A DNA stretch of 41,696 nucleotides from Candidatus Aphodosoma intestinipullorum (lineage in GTDB: Bacteria > Bacteroidota > Bacteroidia > Bacteroidales > Paludibacteraceae), in contig JADIMV010000020.1 of assembly GCA_017694515.1 (NCBI GenBank), forward strand, positions 1 through 41,696. Direction: 5' to 3'. The notes under the pieces were generated by a model that saw only the letters and a list, made by a program, of their open reading frames with translations, had not been told where the DNA came from and made no database searches. How positions within the stretch are numbered: the first letter of the stretch is position 1; the number at the start of each line of letters is the position of its first letter. The position numbers were made by a program, and so were the translations under genes. Positions 1 through 7,090 of the stretch are shown here, piece after piece.

Positions 1-758
1 TATCTGAATACATGTTCTCCAGTCTGGCTGTAGCAGATTCCTGTGATGTATTTGCCGTTCGGGCTCATATGTTCGGGTTCGATACCGGCAATCTCGTTGT
101 TTTGCGCCATAACTCTGGCAGCCACGTTGTCTATGACATATTCGCCGCTTTCGTTAAGTCTCCATACCACAAGGCTGTAGTCATAGGCTGCATAGCAACC
201 CCAGATGATGCTGCCGTCCTCAGATATGCCCTTGGCAAAAGCTCCGTTTTCAAACTTTTCGTTGTCATTGGGGAAGTCCAGAACTTCGGTGTCATACTTG
301 TCGCCGTTCTGTCTCCACACTTTGGGCGTGACAAACATACCGTCACCATAATCTCCAATGCCGACAAGTATAGTCTCGTCCGCAGTGCAACCGTAAGCCT
401 GACCTGTAGTGTCGACTGCTGTCGGCTCTTCATCGCCTACCCTGAAAATAACGGGAAGTTTGTTTGCCTGCCCGAGGATAGTCCCGTTGTCGCTCACATG
501 CCATACCTGGCCGTTGCCCTTGAAGTTTACAGTCTGGTAATCGTTGTTCTCCGTGTCCCACAGGAGCATGATGCCGCTCTCTGCATCTTCCTGGCCTGTG
601 ATGTATTTCCCGCTTGGCGAGACCCTTGTCACCTGCGAATTCATGCCTTTTTCGGGCGAATGTTCGGCGAATACTACATCTTTGTTCTCGCTGTCCTGTG
701 CAAATACCCCCCCCACAATGAGCATATTTGCCACTAATAGAGTAAATAGCTTTTTCAT
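1..758 (-). CDS. Secreted propeller-like protein, C-terminus cut by window edge
   Basis: Reads leftward from an ATG at 758 and runs off the window without a stop, so about 252 residues of a longer protein are visible. The N-terminus is a short basic and hydrophobic signal peptide (MKKLFTLLVANMLIV then GGVFAQ), suggesting cleavage after AQ and export. The mature part has recurring segments of the kind SPSGKYITG (near residue 50 and again near residue 235), and in between WHVSDNGTILG and GISEDGSIIWG. Together they resemble blades of a beta-propeller or the repeats of HAF/WD-like extracellular proteins. In Bacteroidales such proteins often end in a type IX sorting domain, but that part lies outside the window. 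A -7 box (TACCTTTG) lies at 819-826 on the same strand. No specific function can be assigned. Confidence 0.75.
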   Translation of the reverse strand, partial: MKKLFTLLVANMLIVGGVFAQDSENKDVVFAEHSPEKGMNSQVTRVSPSGKYITGQEDAESGIMLLWDTENNDYQTVNFKGNGQVWHVSDNGTILGQANKLPVIFRVGDEEPTAVDTTGQAYGCTADETILVGIGDYGDGMFVTPKVWRQNGDKYDTEVLDFPNDNEKFENGAFAKGISEDGSIIWGCYAAYDYSLVVWRLNESGEYVIDNVAARVMAQNNEIAGIEPEHMSPNGKYITGICYSQTGEHVFR

Positions 759-818
759 AAGATGAAAATTTTGGATTTATAAATTACTGTAGTTGTGATG
801 TTATGTACATTCACAGCG

Positions 819-826
819 CAAAGGTA
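819..826 (-). promoter_or_regulatory. Bacteroidetes -7 promoter box for the secreted protein
   Basis: The minus strand reads TACCTTTG, an exact match to TAnnTTTG, about 60 bases upstream of the ATG at 758. No clear TTG -33 element is visible at the usual spacing, so this rests on the -7 box and its position. Confidence 0.5.
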
Positions 827-954
827 AGAAGATTTGACGGAATAAATGACTGTCCGCGTGCTTGATTTATGTAAATTTAAGTGCGGGGCATCCGCAGAAG
901 TGGATAAATTAACATAACTGTTCCGCAAACCGTTGCGCGAAATGTGAAGTGTTA

Positions 955-1215
955 AACCCAAATCGGTCAATAGACTTTGTGCTGATTACAATGTTTATGG
1001 CGAGTAGATTTATATGCACTTTTCCCGAAGGCATAGCGGGCTATGTCGAGGGAAAATGCATATAAAGATGCCGCCAGAAACTGTAATCAGCCAAAGAGTT
1101 TAGTAAAACGGGGCTTCCACAAAACTCAAGATGCCCTATTACATATCAAAAAGGATGCGTAGTATAAAAACGTCTTGCCAAAAGTTCTCAAACGTTCTAA
1201 TGACCGATTTGGGTT
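955..1215. repeat. 261-bp inverted-repeat element, copy 1
   Basis: Bounded by AACCCAAATCGGTCA (955-969) and its perfect reverse complement at 1201-1215. Inside are nested stems. GCTGATTACA near 980 pairs with TGTAATCAGC near 1083-1092. TATATGCACTTTTCCC (1011-1026) pairs with GGGAAAATGCATATA (1050-1064) with one bulge. CATAG-CGGG-CTATG forms the apical hairpin. It contains no credible ORF. Related copies lie at 20388-20649 and, split in two, at 32581-33389. The form is that of a MITE or a structured intergenic repeat. It lies between the end of the HMA-AraC gene and the promoter of the secreted protein. Confidence 0.85.
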
Positions 1216-1267
1216 AAAGCGGTGGAGATGCATTGACAGTGCACGGATACGCGGGCTGCGCGTATGG

Positions 1268-1858
1268 TCATAGTCTGTCGATTGGGGTACGCGGGGTTTG
1301 GTGGCTTCGGTATTCGCTCGGGGTCATGCCTGTATGCTTTTTGAACTGTGCGCTGAGATGTGCTGTGCTGGAATAGCCGAGTCGGTCCGCTATCTCGCTC
1401 ATGGTCATGTCGCCGTACTCTATCAGCTCCTTGACCCGTTCCACTTTCTGCGCAATGAAGTACTGTTCTATTGTCGTGCCTGTCGTCTCTGAGAAGAGCT
1501 TGCTCAGATGGCTGTATTCACGGTGCAGGGTTGCTGCGAGATATGATGAAAGGGGCTGTTTCTGTGGCTGTCCCGGGCAGTGGATGAACTCTATGACGGC
1601 GGTTTTTATCATTTCGGCCTCAGCTGTACGCCTGTCCTCTATCAGGCTGAAGCCGAGCGCATCGAGTCCGGCGGATATGCGTGACATTGCGTCAGTTGGC
1701 AGAATGCCTTCCACTGTCGCGCGGCCAAGCTCCACGGAGAGCGGTTCGACTCCCGCATCTGACAAGACTTTCCGCACCGCCATTATGCAGCGCGGGCAGA
1801 CCATGCCGCGTATGTGCAGTACGGTGCGGCGGCCGCTTTCATTGATTTCTTTATCCAT
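1268..1858 (-). CDS. HMA-domain / AraC-type HTH fusion transcriptional regulator
   Basis: 196 residues. The N-terminal part (about 12-80) looks like a heavy-metal-associated (HMA, ferredoxin-like) domain with the metal-binding motif GMVCPRC (Cys21, Cys24), followed by the VEPLSVELGRATVEG strand pattern typical of HMA folds. The C-terminal part (about 105-190) is an AraC/XylS helix-turn-helix domain: the first recognition region is near HLSKLFSETTG, and the second is MSEIADRLGYSSTAHLSAQFKKHTGMTPSEYR, split here as MSEIADRLGYSS plus the FKKHTGMTPSEYR signature. The protein is therefore probably a DNA-binding regulator that senses copper, zinc or another soft metal through the CxxC. No metal pump or chaperone gene is adjacent, so the target is unknown. 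A TATCTTCG box at 1866-1873 sits so close to the ATG that the transcript could be nearly leaderless. Confidence 0.85.
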   Translation of the reverse strand: MDKEINESGRRTVLHIRGMVCPRCIMAVRKVLSDAGVEPLSVELGRATVEGILPTDAMSRISAGLDALGFSLIEDRRTAEAEMIKTAVIEFIHCPGQPQKQPLSSYLAATLHREYSHLSKLFSETTGTTIEQYFIAQKVERVKELIEYGDMTMSEIADRLGYSSTAHLSAQFKKHTGMTPSEYRSHQTPRTPIDRL

Positions 1859-1907
1859 TTCACTGCGAAGATACGAAGAATGCGTGGAATATCATCGGCC
1901 TTTTTAC

Positions 1908-1994
1908 TATCTTTGTCGCACGAAGATAGGATGCGGTTCGGCAATGCCAGTCAAACAAGTTTGTTGCCATTGCTCTCACCTTTCACTATCTTTG
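1908..1994 (+). repeat. Promoter-bearing palindromic repeat, copy 1
   Basis: Starts with TATCTTTG (1908-1915), which forms a small inverted repeat with CGAAGATAG. It continues with the conserved block GATAGGATGCGGTTCGGC (from 1925), a short hairpin (GCAATG...CATTGC around CAAACAAGTTTG), and ends in CTCACCTTTCACTATCTTTG (to 1994). The outer blocks are nearly identical to the element at 5502-5718, although the interiors differ. It separates the divergent HMA-AraC and surface-repeat genes. Confidence 0.75.
1964..1994 (+). promoter_or_regulatory. Bacteroidetes promoter of the surface-repeat protein
   Basis: TTG at 1964-1966, a 20-base spacer and TATCTTTG at 1987-1994 match the Bacteroidetes -33/-7 consensus. 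Transcription would start near 2000. This places the gene start at 2012 or a nearby in-frame ATG, not at the far upstream in-frame ATG at 1814. Confidence 0.7.
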
Positions 1995-2011
1995 CACCTC
2001 GGATTAGTAAC

Positions 2012-3328
2012 ATGAAGTGTGAGATGAAGAAGATGATGATTTTGAGGAGAAGGGCGGTCGTCCTGCTGCTGTGTGTGGCAGTGGCCGCGGCGGCGTTCGC
2101 GGAGGAGGATAAGAATGCGGCGGAGAGTGGTAAGGTTACGTATTTTCAGTTCAGCCTGTTTCCCGGACTCGGAGTGAACGGCTGGAGGACATGGGAGTAT
2201 ACGAACTGGGCTTCGGTCAATCTGCTCGGTGACGTGTCGATGAATGAGAGGGCTTTCACGCTCTCTGGCATCTGGAGCGCGGTGAAGGGCGATGCGCAGG
2301 GCGTGCAGATTGCCGGTCTTGTGAATTATGCCGGGCAAGGGCGCGGGCTGATGCTCTCCGGTCTTGTGAATGCCCTGAAAGGGGAGTATGACGGACTGAC
2401 GGTAAGCGGCCTGGCCAATGTGGCTGGAGGCCGTGTGCGCGGCGTGCAGGTCAGTGGCGGGATGAATCTGTCCGGCAAACTGAGAGGAGCGCAGCTGACG
2501 GGCATAGCCGCTATCGCCAAAGGCGGTGTGAAGGGCGTGCAGCTGGCTGGGGTGATGGACTATGCCGGCGGCGATATGGACGGCGTGCAGTTGGCCGGAC
2601 TGACGGGCATTGCCGTGGGCGATGTGGAGGGAGCGCAGATTTCCGGCGCGGTGAACTTCTCATTGGAGATGTCGGGAGTGCAGATGGCGGCGTTCGCCAA
2701 TGTGGTGCGCGGCGACGTAGAGGGTGTGCAGATTTCCGCTGTGGCCAACTGCGCCCGGGAGGTGGAAGGCGTGCAGATAGGGCTTGTGAACGTGGCGGAG
2801 GAGAGCGATGTGCCGATAGGCCTGATAAACGTAATCGAGGACGGCGAGATGAGCATCGGGGCGGAGTATGACATGATAGGCAACACCATGCTGACATTCC
2901 GCTCGGGCGGCGAATATACATACGGCATAATAGGCGCGGGATATAACCACTATTTCCGTCATGTGCCTGTGGCGGTGGAGGCCGGTCTCGGTGTACACGC
3001 CCCGGTGTACGACTGGTTCAGGGTGGACAACGAGTTCCGCTATACGTCGCCGCTGCTGATAGTTACGGGTGATGGCACAGATGCGGTACTTGCGTCGCGC
3101 TATATGAACGTCAGTTACTCACTGCTGCCGTTTTTCCGCGTGTGCAGGCACTTCAGGGTCTACGCGGGCATGACGCTTAACTATATGCTCTCGGACAGCC
3201 GTCTGGAGCTGCCGGAACTTGTCCGGGGCGGCACGGTGTGGCAGAACGTGACGGACGGCGGGGTGTTCGGCAAGACGCGCGGGACGCTCTTCTTCGGCTT
3301 CTCTGCCGGGATACAGGTGCTGTTCTGA
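2012..3328 (+). CDS. LA_2272-like surface-repeat outer-membrane protein
   Basis: 438 residues from the ATG at 2012; in-frame ATGs at 2024, 2033 and 2036 are alternatives. This start follows the promoter at 1964-1994 and gives a clean signal peptide (hydrophobic VVLLLCVAVAAAAFA ending before EEDKN). Residues about 73-275 are tandem units of roughly 17-22 residues with the pattern GVQ(I/V/L)(A/S)G(L/V)xN, for example GVQIAGLVNY, GVQVSGGMN, GVQLAGVMDY and GVQIGLVNV. These are the hallmark of LA_2272-family surface-repeat proteins and fit a regular beta structure. The last 150 residues alternate aromatic and polar residues and end in a Phe (GFSAGIQVLF), as outer-membrane beta-barrels do. The ligand or role is unknown. 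Confidence 0.8.
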   Translation: MKCEMKKMMILRRRAVVLLLCVAVAAAAFAEEDKNAAESGKVTYFQFSLFPGLGVNGWRTWEYTNWASVNLLGDVSMNERAFTLSGIWSAVKGDAQGVQIAGLVNYAGQGRGLMLSGLVNALKGEYDGLTVSGLANVAGGRVRGVQVSGGMNLSGKLRGAQLTGIAAIAKGGVKGVQLAGVMDYAGGDMDGVQLAGLTGIAVGDVEGAQISGAVNFSLEMSGVQMAAFANVVRGDVEGVQISAVANCAREVEGVQIGLVNVAEESDVPIGLINVIEDGEMSIGAEYDMIGNTMLTFRSGGEYTYGIIGAGYNHYFRHVPVAVEAGLGVHAPVYDWFRVDNEFRYTSPLLIVTGDGTDAVLASRYMNVSYSLLPFFRVCRHFRVYAGMTLNYMLSDSRLELPELVRGGTVWQNVTDGGVFGKTRGTLFFGFSAGIQVLF

Positions 3329-3361
3329 TACTGCGGTAAGATATTATTCAAAACATTGATT

Positions 3362-4273
3362 ATGAACGATATGAAACCTACTCTTTTGGTATTGGCCGCC
3401 GGTATGGGCAGCCGCTATGGGGGACTGAAGCAGCTGGACGGCGTAGGGCCGCACGGCGAGACCATAATGGATTACTCCGTGTATGATGCCATACGCGGCG
3501 GGTTTGGCAAGATTGTTTTTGTCATACGACGTGATTTCGAAGCGGATTTCCGCGAGAAGATACTGAGGAAATATGAGAACCACGCGGATGTCGGCCTCTG
3601 TTTCCAGTCGCTCGACGCTCTGCCTGAGGGTTTCCGCCCGCCGGAGGGGCGTACCAAGCCGTGGGGCACGAACCACGCGGTGCTGATGGGCAAAGGGATT
3701 ATAAATGAACCTTTTGCTGTGATTAATGCCGACGATTTCTATGGCCGCGACAGTTTCGCCGTGCTTGGCCGTGAGCTGGCGGCTATGGATGGCAGCCGGG
3801 GCAAGTACTGCATGGTGGGCTACCGAGTGGGAAATACGCTGAGCGATAGCGGAACAGTGAGCCGTGGCGTATGCTCTACCGATGCGGATGGGTGTCTCAC
3901 TTCGGTTGTGGAGCGCACGGCGATAGAGCGAGTCGGGGGGCGCGTGACGTACACGGACGACGAGGGCAGAAGGGCTACGCTCGACGACAATACGCCCGTG
4001 TCGATGAATATGTGGGGCTTCACCCCGGAGTATTTCGACTGGTCGGAGGAGTATTTCGTGGATTTCCTCAAGAGGAATGCGGATAACCTGAAGGCGGAAT
4101 ACTATATTCCGTCGATGGTCAATCATCTGATAGAGACCGGGCGGGCGAAGGTCAAGGTGCTCGACACGACTTCGGTGTGGTTCGGGGTTACGTATCCAGA
4201 CGACCGTGCCGGTGTGGTGAGCCGCATAGCGCGTCTCGTGGAGGAGGGCGTATATCCGTCGCCTTTGTTCTGA
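3362..4273 (+). CDS. Sugar-phosphate nucleotidyltransferase family protein
   Basis: 303 residues from the ATG at 3362; a TTG at 3356 and an ATG at 3371 are in the same frame. The N-terminus has the nucleotidyltransferase signature LAAGMGSRYGGLKQLD (about residues 9-24), where the Gly-rich loop binds the nucleotide triphosphate and the Lys is catalytic. NADDFYGRD (about 122-130) supplies the metal-binding Asp. Enzymes of this family join a sugar 1-phosphate or a related phosphate to a nucleotide. The substrate cannot be read from the sequence. The protein is shorter than GalU or RmlA in layout and close to a Bacteroidetes group annotated only as nucleotidyltransferase. It is followed at once by a terminator hairpin, so it is probably the end of its transcription unit. 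Confidence 0.85.
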   Translation: MNDMKPTLLVLAAGMGSRYGGLKQLDGVGPHGETIMDYSVYDAIRGGFGKIVFVIRRDFEADFREKILRKYENHADVGLCFQSLDALPEGFRPPEGRTKPWGTNHAVLMGKGIINEPFAVINADDFYGRDSFAVLGRELAAMDGSRGKYCMVGYRVGNTLSDSGTVSRGVCSTDADGCLTSVVERTAIERVGGRVTYTDDEGRRATLDDNTPVSMNMWGFTPEYFDWSEEYFVDFLKRNADNLKAEYYIPSMVNHLIETGRAKVKVLDTTSVWFGVTYPDDRAGVVSRIARLVEEGVYPSPLF

Positions 4274-4297
4274 GAAGGGGATACCGGCAAGTAATGT

Positions 4298-4344
4298 GGA
4301 AAGGTGCGCATGGAGGGGTGAGACCGCCCCGTGCGCACCTTTCC
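4298..4344 (+). terminator. Strong terminator hairpin after the nucleotidyltransferase
   Basis: GGAAAGGTGCGCA (4298-4310) pairs perfectly with TGCGCACCTTTCC (4332-4344), and GGGG pairs with CCCC within the loop region. The T-tract after it is short (CGTTTCTTG). The region from here to the tRNA terminator at 4643 holds no gene, only G-rich sequence with GGATGGC/GATAGCTG motifs also seen near 11110. Confidence 0.65.
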
Positions 4345-4642
4345 CGTTTCTTGGGTACGGGGGGCGGCGTGAAGGACAGAGTGTGTGGAACAGGTATCGA
4401 GACGATGGGGCGCGGGATTTGAGACATTCTGCACGAATAAGGCGCAAGAATGTCAATATCCTTGGGAGAGGATGGCCGGGGGTTGGCTGGATGATAGCTG
4501 ACGGCTGCTCAGATGTCTGTATATCAGTTGGTTATTTATATAGGAGGACAGTAACTGAAAGTGGGTGTTTGTTTTATGGTGTATGTTTGTGGTAATGATG
4601 ATGTGTGGGGGGATCGGGAAGATGATGCGCGGCGGATTGGGC

Positions 4643-4685
4643 AAAAAATAGAGGGTTTGACTTTCGGTCAAACCCTCTATTTTTT
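4643..4685. terminator. Terminator for tRNA-Gln
   Basis: AAAAAATAGAGGGTTTGAC (4643-4661), loop TTTCG, then GTCAAACCCTCTATTTTT. The perfect stem has A/T runs on both sides, so it can act in both directions. It directly follows the 3' end of tRNA-Gln on the minus strand. Confidence 0.9.
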
Positions 4686-4686
4686 G

Positions 4687-4757
4687 TTGCCTCACTAGGA
4701 CTCGAACCCAGACAGACAGAACCAGAATCTGTAGTGCTACCATTACACCATGAGGCA
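4687..4757 (-). tRNA. tRNA-Gln (anticodon CTG)
   Basis: On the minus strand, acceptor arms TGCCTCA and TGAGGCA pair fully. The anticodon arm is ACAGA-TTCTGGT-TCTGT, so the anticodon is CTG, which reads CAG. The T arm contains GGGTTCGAGTCC. The discriminator is A and CCA is not encoded. Length is 71 nt. Confidence 0.93.
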
Positions 4758-4958
4758 AAAAAACAATGGTATTATGTCCCTTTCTGAAAGACGCTGCAAA
4801 GGTACGGAGTTTTTTGATATGTTGTACGGGTGAAGCTGGATAAATAAAGTTAAAAACGCGTCGACTCTTCGGGACTGCTGTGCTGTCAAGTGTCTGCTTT
4901 TGGCGGTAGGGCATGAAAATCTGTAGGCTCGGAGTAGTGGAATATGACGTTTTTTCAT

Positions 4959-4966
4959 TATCTTCG
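4959..4966 (+). promoter_or_regulatory. Possible -7 box (TATCTTCG) for the small membrane protein
   Basis: TATCTTCG differs from TAnnTTTG at one position and lies 45 bases before the ATG at 5011. No TTG is visible at the expected -33 spacing. Weak evidence. Confidence 0.3.
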
Positions 4967-5010
4967 CGTATCGGATTTTTGTTGTACGGATGTAAATGTA
5001 ATGTCGGCGT

Positions 5011-5430
5011 ATGAAGAGGAAGAGTGTGTGGATTGCGGTGATTGCCGCTGTCTGTGTGATGGTGGGAGTGTATATTTATGCGGTGCAGGTTGAGCGCAGG
5101 ATAGGCGTGCAGCTGTTCCGCAATGTGTTTGTCGATACGGGCATAGATGAGGACGGGGGCGGCGAGGTGAGGCTGCCGTTCGAGGTGATGCTCGGCAAGT
5201 TCGCGGCAGACACTGCCCGACAGGGTGAGGACGGCTATTATGCGGCTGTGCTGTATCTGAGGGATTATGGCGCGGATGAGGTTACGACGGTGACGCTCTA
5301 TCCGTATGACGTGGCTGTCTACGGCGGCTATAGGATATATCTCGACAGCTTTTCGTATAACAAGATGACCGACAGGCTTTTCTGTATGGTTGTCATGGAG
5401 CGCAGAAGGTATCAGACATGGATTGACTGA
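5011..5430 (+). CDS. Small membrane-anchored protein of unknown function
   Basis: 139 residues. Residues about 6-25 (VWIAVIAAVCVMVGVYIYAV) form one strong N-terminal membrane segment with a basic start (MKRKS), so the remaining 115 residues probably lie in the periplasm, anchored to the inner membrane. The soluble part has a DGYYAAVLYLRDYG strand pattern and YGGYRIYLDSFSYN. The second motif recalls the GYRFYQSSY stretch of ResB-type cytochrome c biogenesis proteins, a weak resemblance that may mean no more than a shared small beta-domain. It stands alone, after tRNA-Gln on the other strand and before a repeat-rich gap. I do not recognise a specific family. Confidence 0.6.
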   Translation: MKRKSVWIAVIAAVCVMVGVYIYAVQVERRIGVQLFRNVFVDTGIDEDGGGEVRLPFEVMLGKFAADTARQGEDGYYAAVLYLRDYGADEVTTVTLYPYDVAVYGGYRIYLDSFSYNKMTDRLFCMVVMERRRYQTWID

Positions 5431-5501
5431 TGCGGGCGGCGCGGCGGCATGATTTCACGGAAATGTAATGCGCGACGCTTGGCGTTTCGGGAGATTTGCC
5501 G

Positions 5502-5718
5502 TATCTTTGTATGCTCAGCATCATACAAGGTATGCTGAGCATACAAGATAGGATGCGGTTCGGCAATGCTATATAATGCTCAACTGCCGTTGGCCTTTGT
5601 ATGATGTCGCATTGTGCCATGCCATTGTGCTAAGGCACAAGTCATGCACAGCGCGACATCATAGAGAGCAAAACTGACGTTTTGCATATAGCATTGCGCT
5701 CACCTTTCACTATCTTTG
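5502..5718 (+). repeat. Promoter-bearing palindromic repeat, copy 2 (long form)
   Basis: Begins with TATCTTTGTATGCTCAGCAT (5502-5521), mirrored by ATGCTGAGCATACAAGATA (5532-5550). It continues with GATAGGATGCGGTTCGGC (from 5547), as in the copy at 1908. A nested palindrome follows: GCAATGCTATAT (5563-5574) with ATATAGCATTGC (5686-5697), TATGATGTCGC (5600-5610) with GCGACATCATA (5653-5663), and TTGTGCC with GGCACAA inside. It ends in CTCACCTTTCACTATCTTTG at 5718, again as in copy 1. This accounts for most of the gap between 5431 and 5800. Confidence 0.8.
5711..5718 (+). promoter_or_regulatory. -7 promoter box ahead of the type IX plug gene
   Basis: TATCTTTG matches TAnnTTTG exactly and is the last part of the repeat at 5502-5718. 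It implies a start near 5724 and an untranslated leader of about 75 bases. The leader contains the dispersed 20-mer at 5764-5783. Confidence 0.6.
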
Positions 5719-5763
5719 TACAGGAATGGATACGTATTCCGAAAGGAGGGGATGGCTTGACGG

Positions 5764-5783
5764 TAAGGCGAGAGTACGTGTTT
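5764..5783 (+). repeat. Dispersed 20-mer TAAGGCGAGAGTACGTGTTT
   Basis: The same 20 bases occur at 13193-13212 and, on the other strand, at 32886-32905 and 33052-33071. One- or two-base variants lie at 13237-13256 and 33218-33237. This copy sits in the likely leader of the type IX plug gene. Confidence 0.8.
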
Positions 5784-5800
5784 CGGGAAGTTTTGTATAA

Positions 5801-7078
5801 ATGGAGAACAGGAGTGTATTCGGTATGAAAAGGGCGGTGCTGGTGCTGGCGTTTGCAACGGCTTGGACTGTGGGGTGCGGTGAGACCTTGCGGACGAAGA
5901 CGTATGCGGAAAGCGTGCGTTCGCTGCAAGTGCTTGTGGACGGGCAGCCGCTGACATTGCCGTATATAGAACTAGGGACGGATCAGAGCGTGGCGATAAG
6001 TTTCGACGAGTTGTCGTATGATGCCAAGAGCTTCTATTACAGGATTGTGCATTGCAACGCGGACTGGACTCCGTCGTCGCTGTCGAGCATGGAGTATGTC
6101 GAGGGGTTTGACAATGGGATGATTACGGACTACGAGTATTCGCAGAACACGACTGCGAACTATATACACTATTCGTTCAGTGTGCCGAATGAGGATCTGA
6201 GCATAACGCTGTCGGGCAATTATGCAGTGGAGATAGCGCAGGACAATGATTTCGACAATCCTGTGGCGGTGGCGTGTTTCAGTGTGTATGAGCCGCTTGC
6301 GTCAGTGGAGGGCGATGTCACGGGCAATACGCTCAAGGAGCTCAACGGGAAGTATCAGCAGCTGGAGATAGTGGTGGATTATCGCGGGGTACAGATAAAG
6401 AACCCGATGAATGAACTGACGGTGACAGTGGAACAGAACGGGCGGCGGGACAATATGAGAGTGCTGGCACGGCCTACGTTCACGCAGGTCAACAGGCTGG
6501 TGTACCAGAATATGGCCGACCTGATTTTCGAGGGCGGAAACCAGTACAGGAGCGTGGATTTCTCGTCGCGCTACACGTACGGGGCGGGGATAGAGCGCAT
6601 TTTCGCGGAAGACAATGTGTATCATGTAGTGATGACCCCTAATGTGTCGCGTATGATGAAAGGGGTGGAGATGGGTCAGGACGCTGACGGGGCGTATATC
6701 GTCAATGTGCAGGAGGGATATTATCCTGAGATAGAGGCCGACTATATGTGGGTGCATTTCTGGTTGCCGGCGGATGAGCCAATGTTGCAGGGGAGTGTCT
6801 ACCTGATGGGCGACCTTGTGGAGAACCGCATGGACGTGTCGAGCCGCATGGACTATGATTTTGAAAACAGGGGATATTATAAAGACCTCTATCTGAAACA
6901 GGGTGGGTATAACTATATGTACGGCTATGTGCAGAAGGGTGCGGAGGAGATGACTCTCGTGCCTTTCGAGGGCAGCCACTGGCAGACGGAGAACCGTTAT
7001 GTGGTGTGCGTGTACTGGCGGCCGTTCGGGGAGAGGTATGACCGCCTGATTTCGTACGGGGTTATTTATTCGGATTGA
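5801..7078 (+). CDS. Type IX secretion system plug protein (DUF5103)
   Basis: 425 residues from the ATG at 5801, which has an A-rich upstream; an in-frame ATG at 5825 starts the hydrophobic signal (MKRAVLVLAFATAWTVGCGE). That signal could be a lipoprotein signal with VGC, or an ordinary one. The mature protein has the layout of the family now named type IX secretion plug protein. The N-terminal domain contains SFDELSYDAKSFYYRIVHCNADWTPS and SYSQNT-like strands. The middle contains the GNY(A)VEIAQDND segment, and the C-terminal domain holds GSVYLMGDLVENR and KQGGYNYMY. Known members cap the SprA translocon pore in the periplasmic or outer-membrane part of the T9SS. This suggests the host exports proteins through T9SS. 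It leads a same-strand run with the TRIC channel and the glycogen genes, probably only by proximity. Confidence 0.88.
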   Translation: MENRSVFGMKRAVLVLAFATAWTVGCGETLRTKTYAESVRSLQVLVDGQPLTLPYIELGTDQSVAISFDELSYDAKSFYYRIVHCNADWTPSSLSSMEYVEGFDNGMITDYEYSQNTTANYIHYSFSVPNEDLSITLSGNYAVEIAQDNDFDNPVAVACFSVYEPLASVEGDVTGNTLKELNGKYQQLEIVVDYRGVQIKNPMNELTVTVEQNGRRDNMRVLARPTFTQVNRLVYQNMADLIFEGGNQYRSVDFSSRYTYGAGIERIFAEDNVYHVVMTPNVSRMMKGVEMGQDADGAYIVNVQEGYYPEIEADYMWVHFWLPADEPMLQGSVYLMGDLVENRMDVSSRMDYDFENRGYYKDLYLKQGGYNYMYGYVQKGAEEMTLVPFEGSHWQTENRYVVCVYWRPFGERYDRLISYGVIYSD

Positions 7079-7090
7079 GGCATAGGTTTT

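Noticed and set aside
12..737. 241-codon plus-strand reading frame at the window start
   Set aside because: It is antisense to the secreted protein; the minus frame has a signal peptide and repeated motifs, and the plus frame has none.
1814..2011. N-terminal extension of the surface-repeat protein to the in-frame ATG at 1814
   Set aside because: The extension starts within the HMA-AraC gene and crosses the promoter repeat; the real signal peptide starts at 2012 or later.
3344..4456. 370-codon minus-strand reading frame over the nucleotidyltransferase
   Set aside because: Shadow of the plus-strand gene, which has clear NTP-transferase motifs.
4470..4540. Possible repeat shared with 11112-11150 (GGATGGC and GATAGCTG motifs)
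   Set aside because: Matches are short and interrupted; too weak to define as a repeat family from this window alone.
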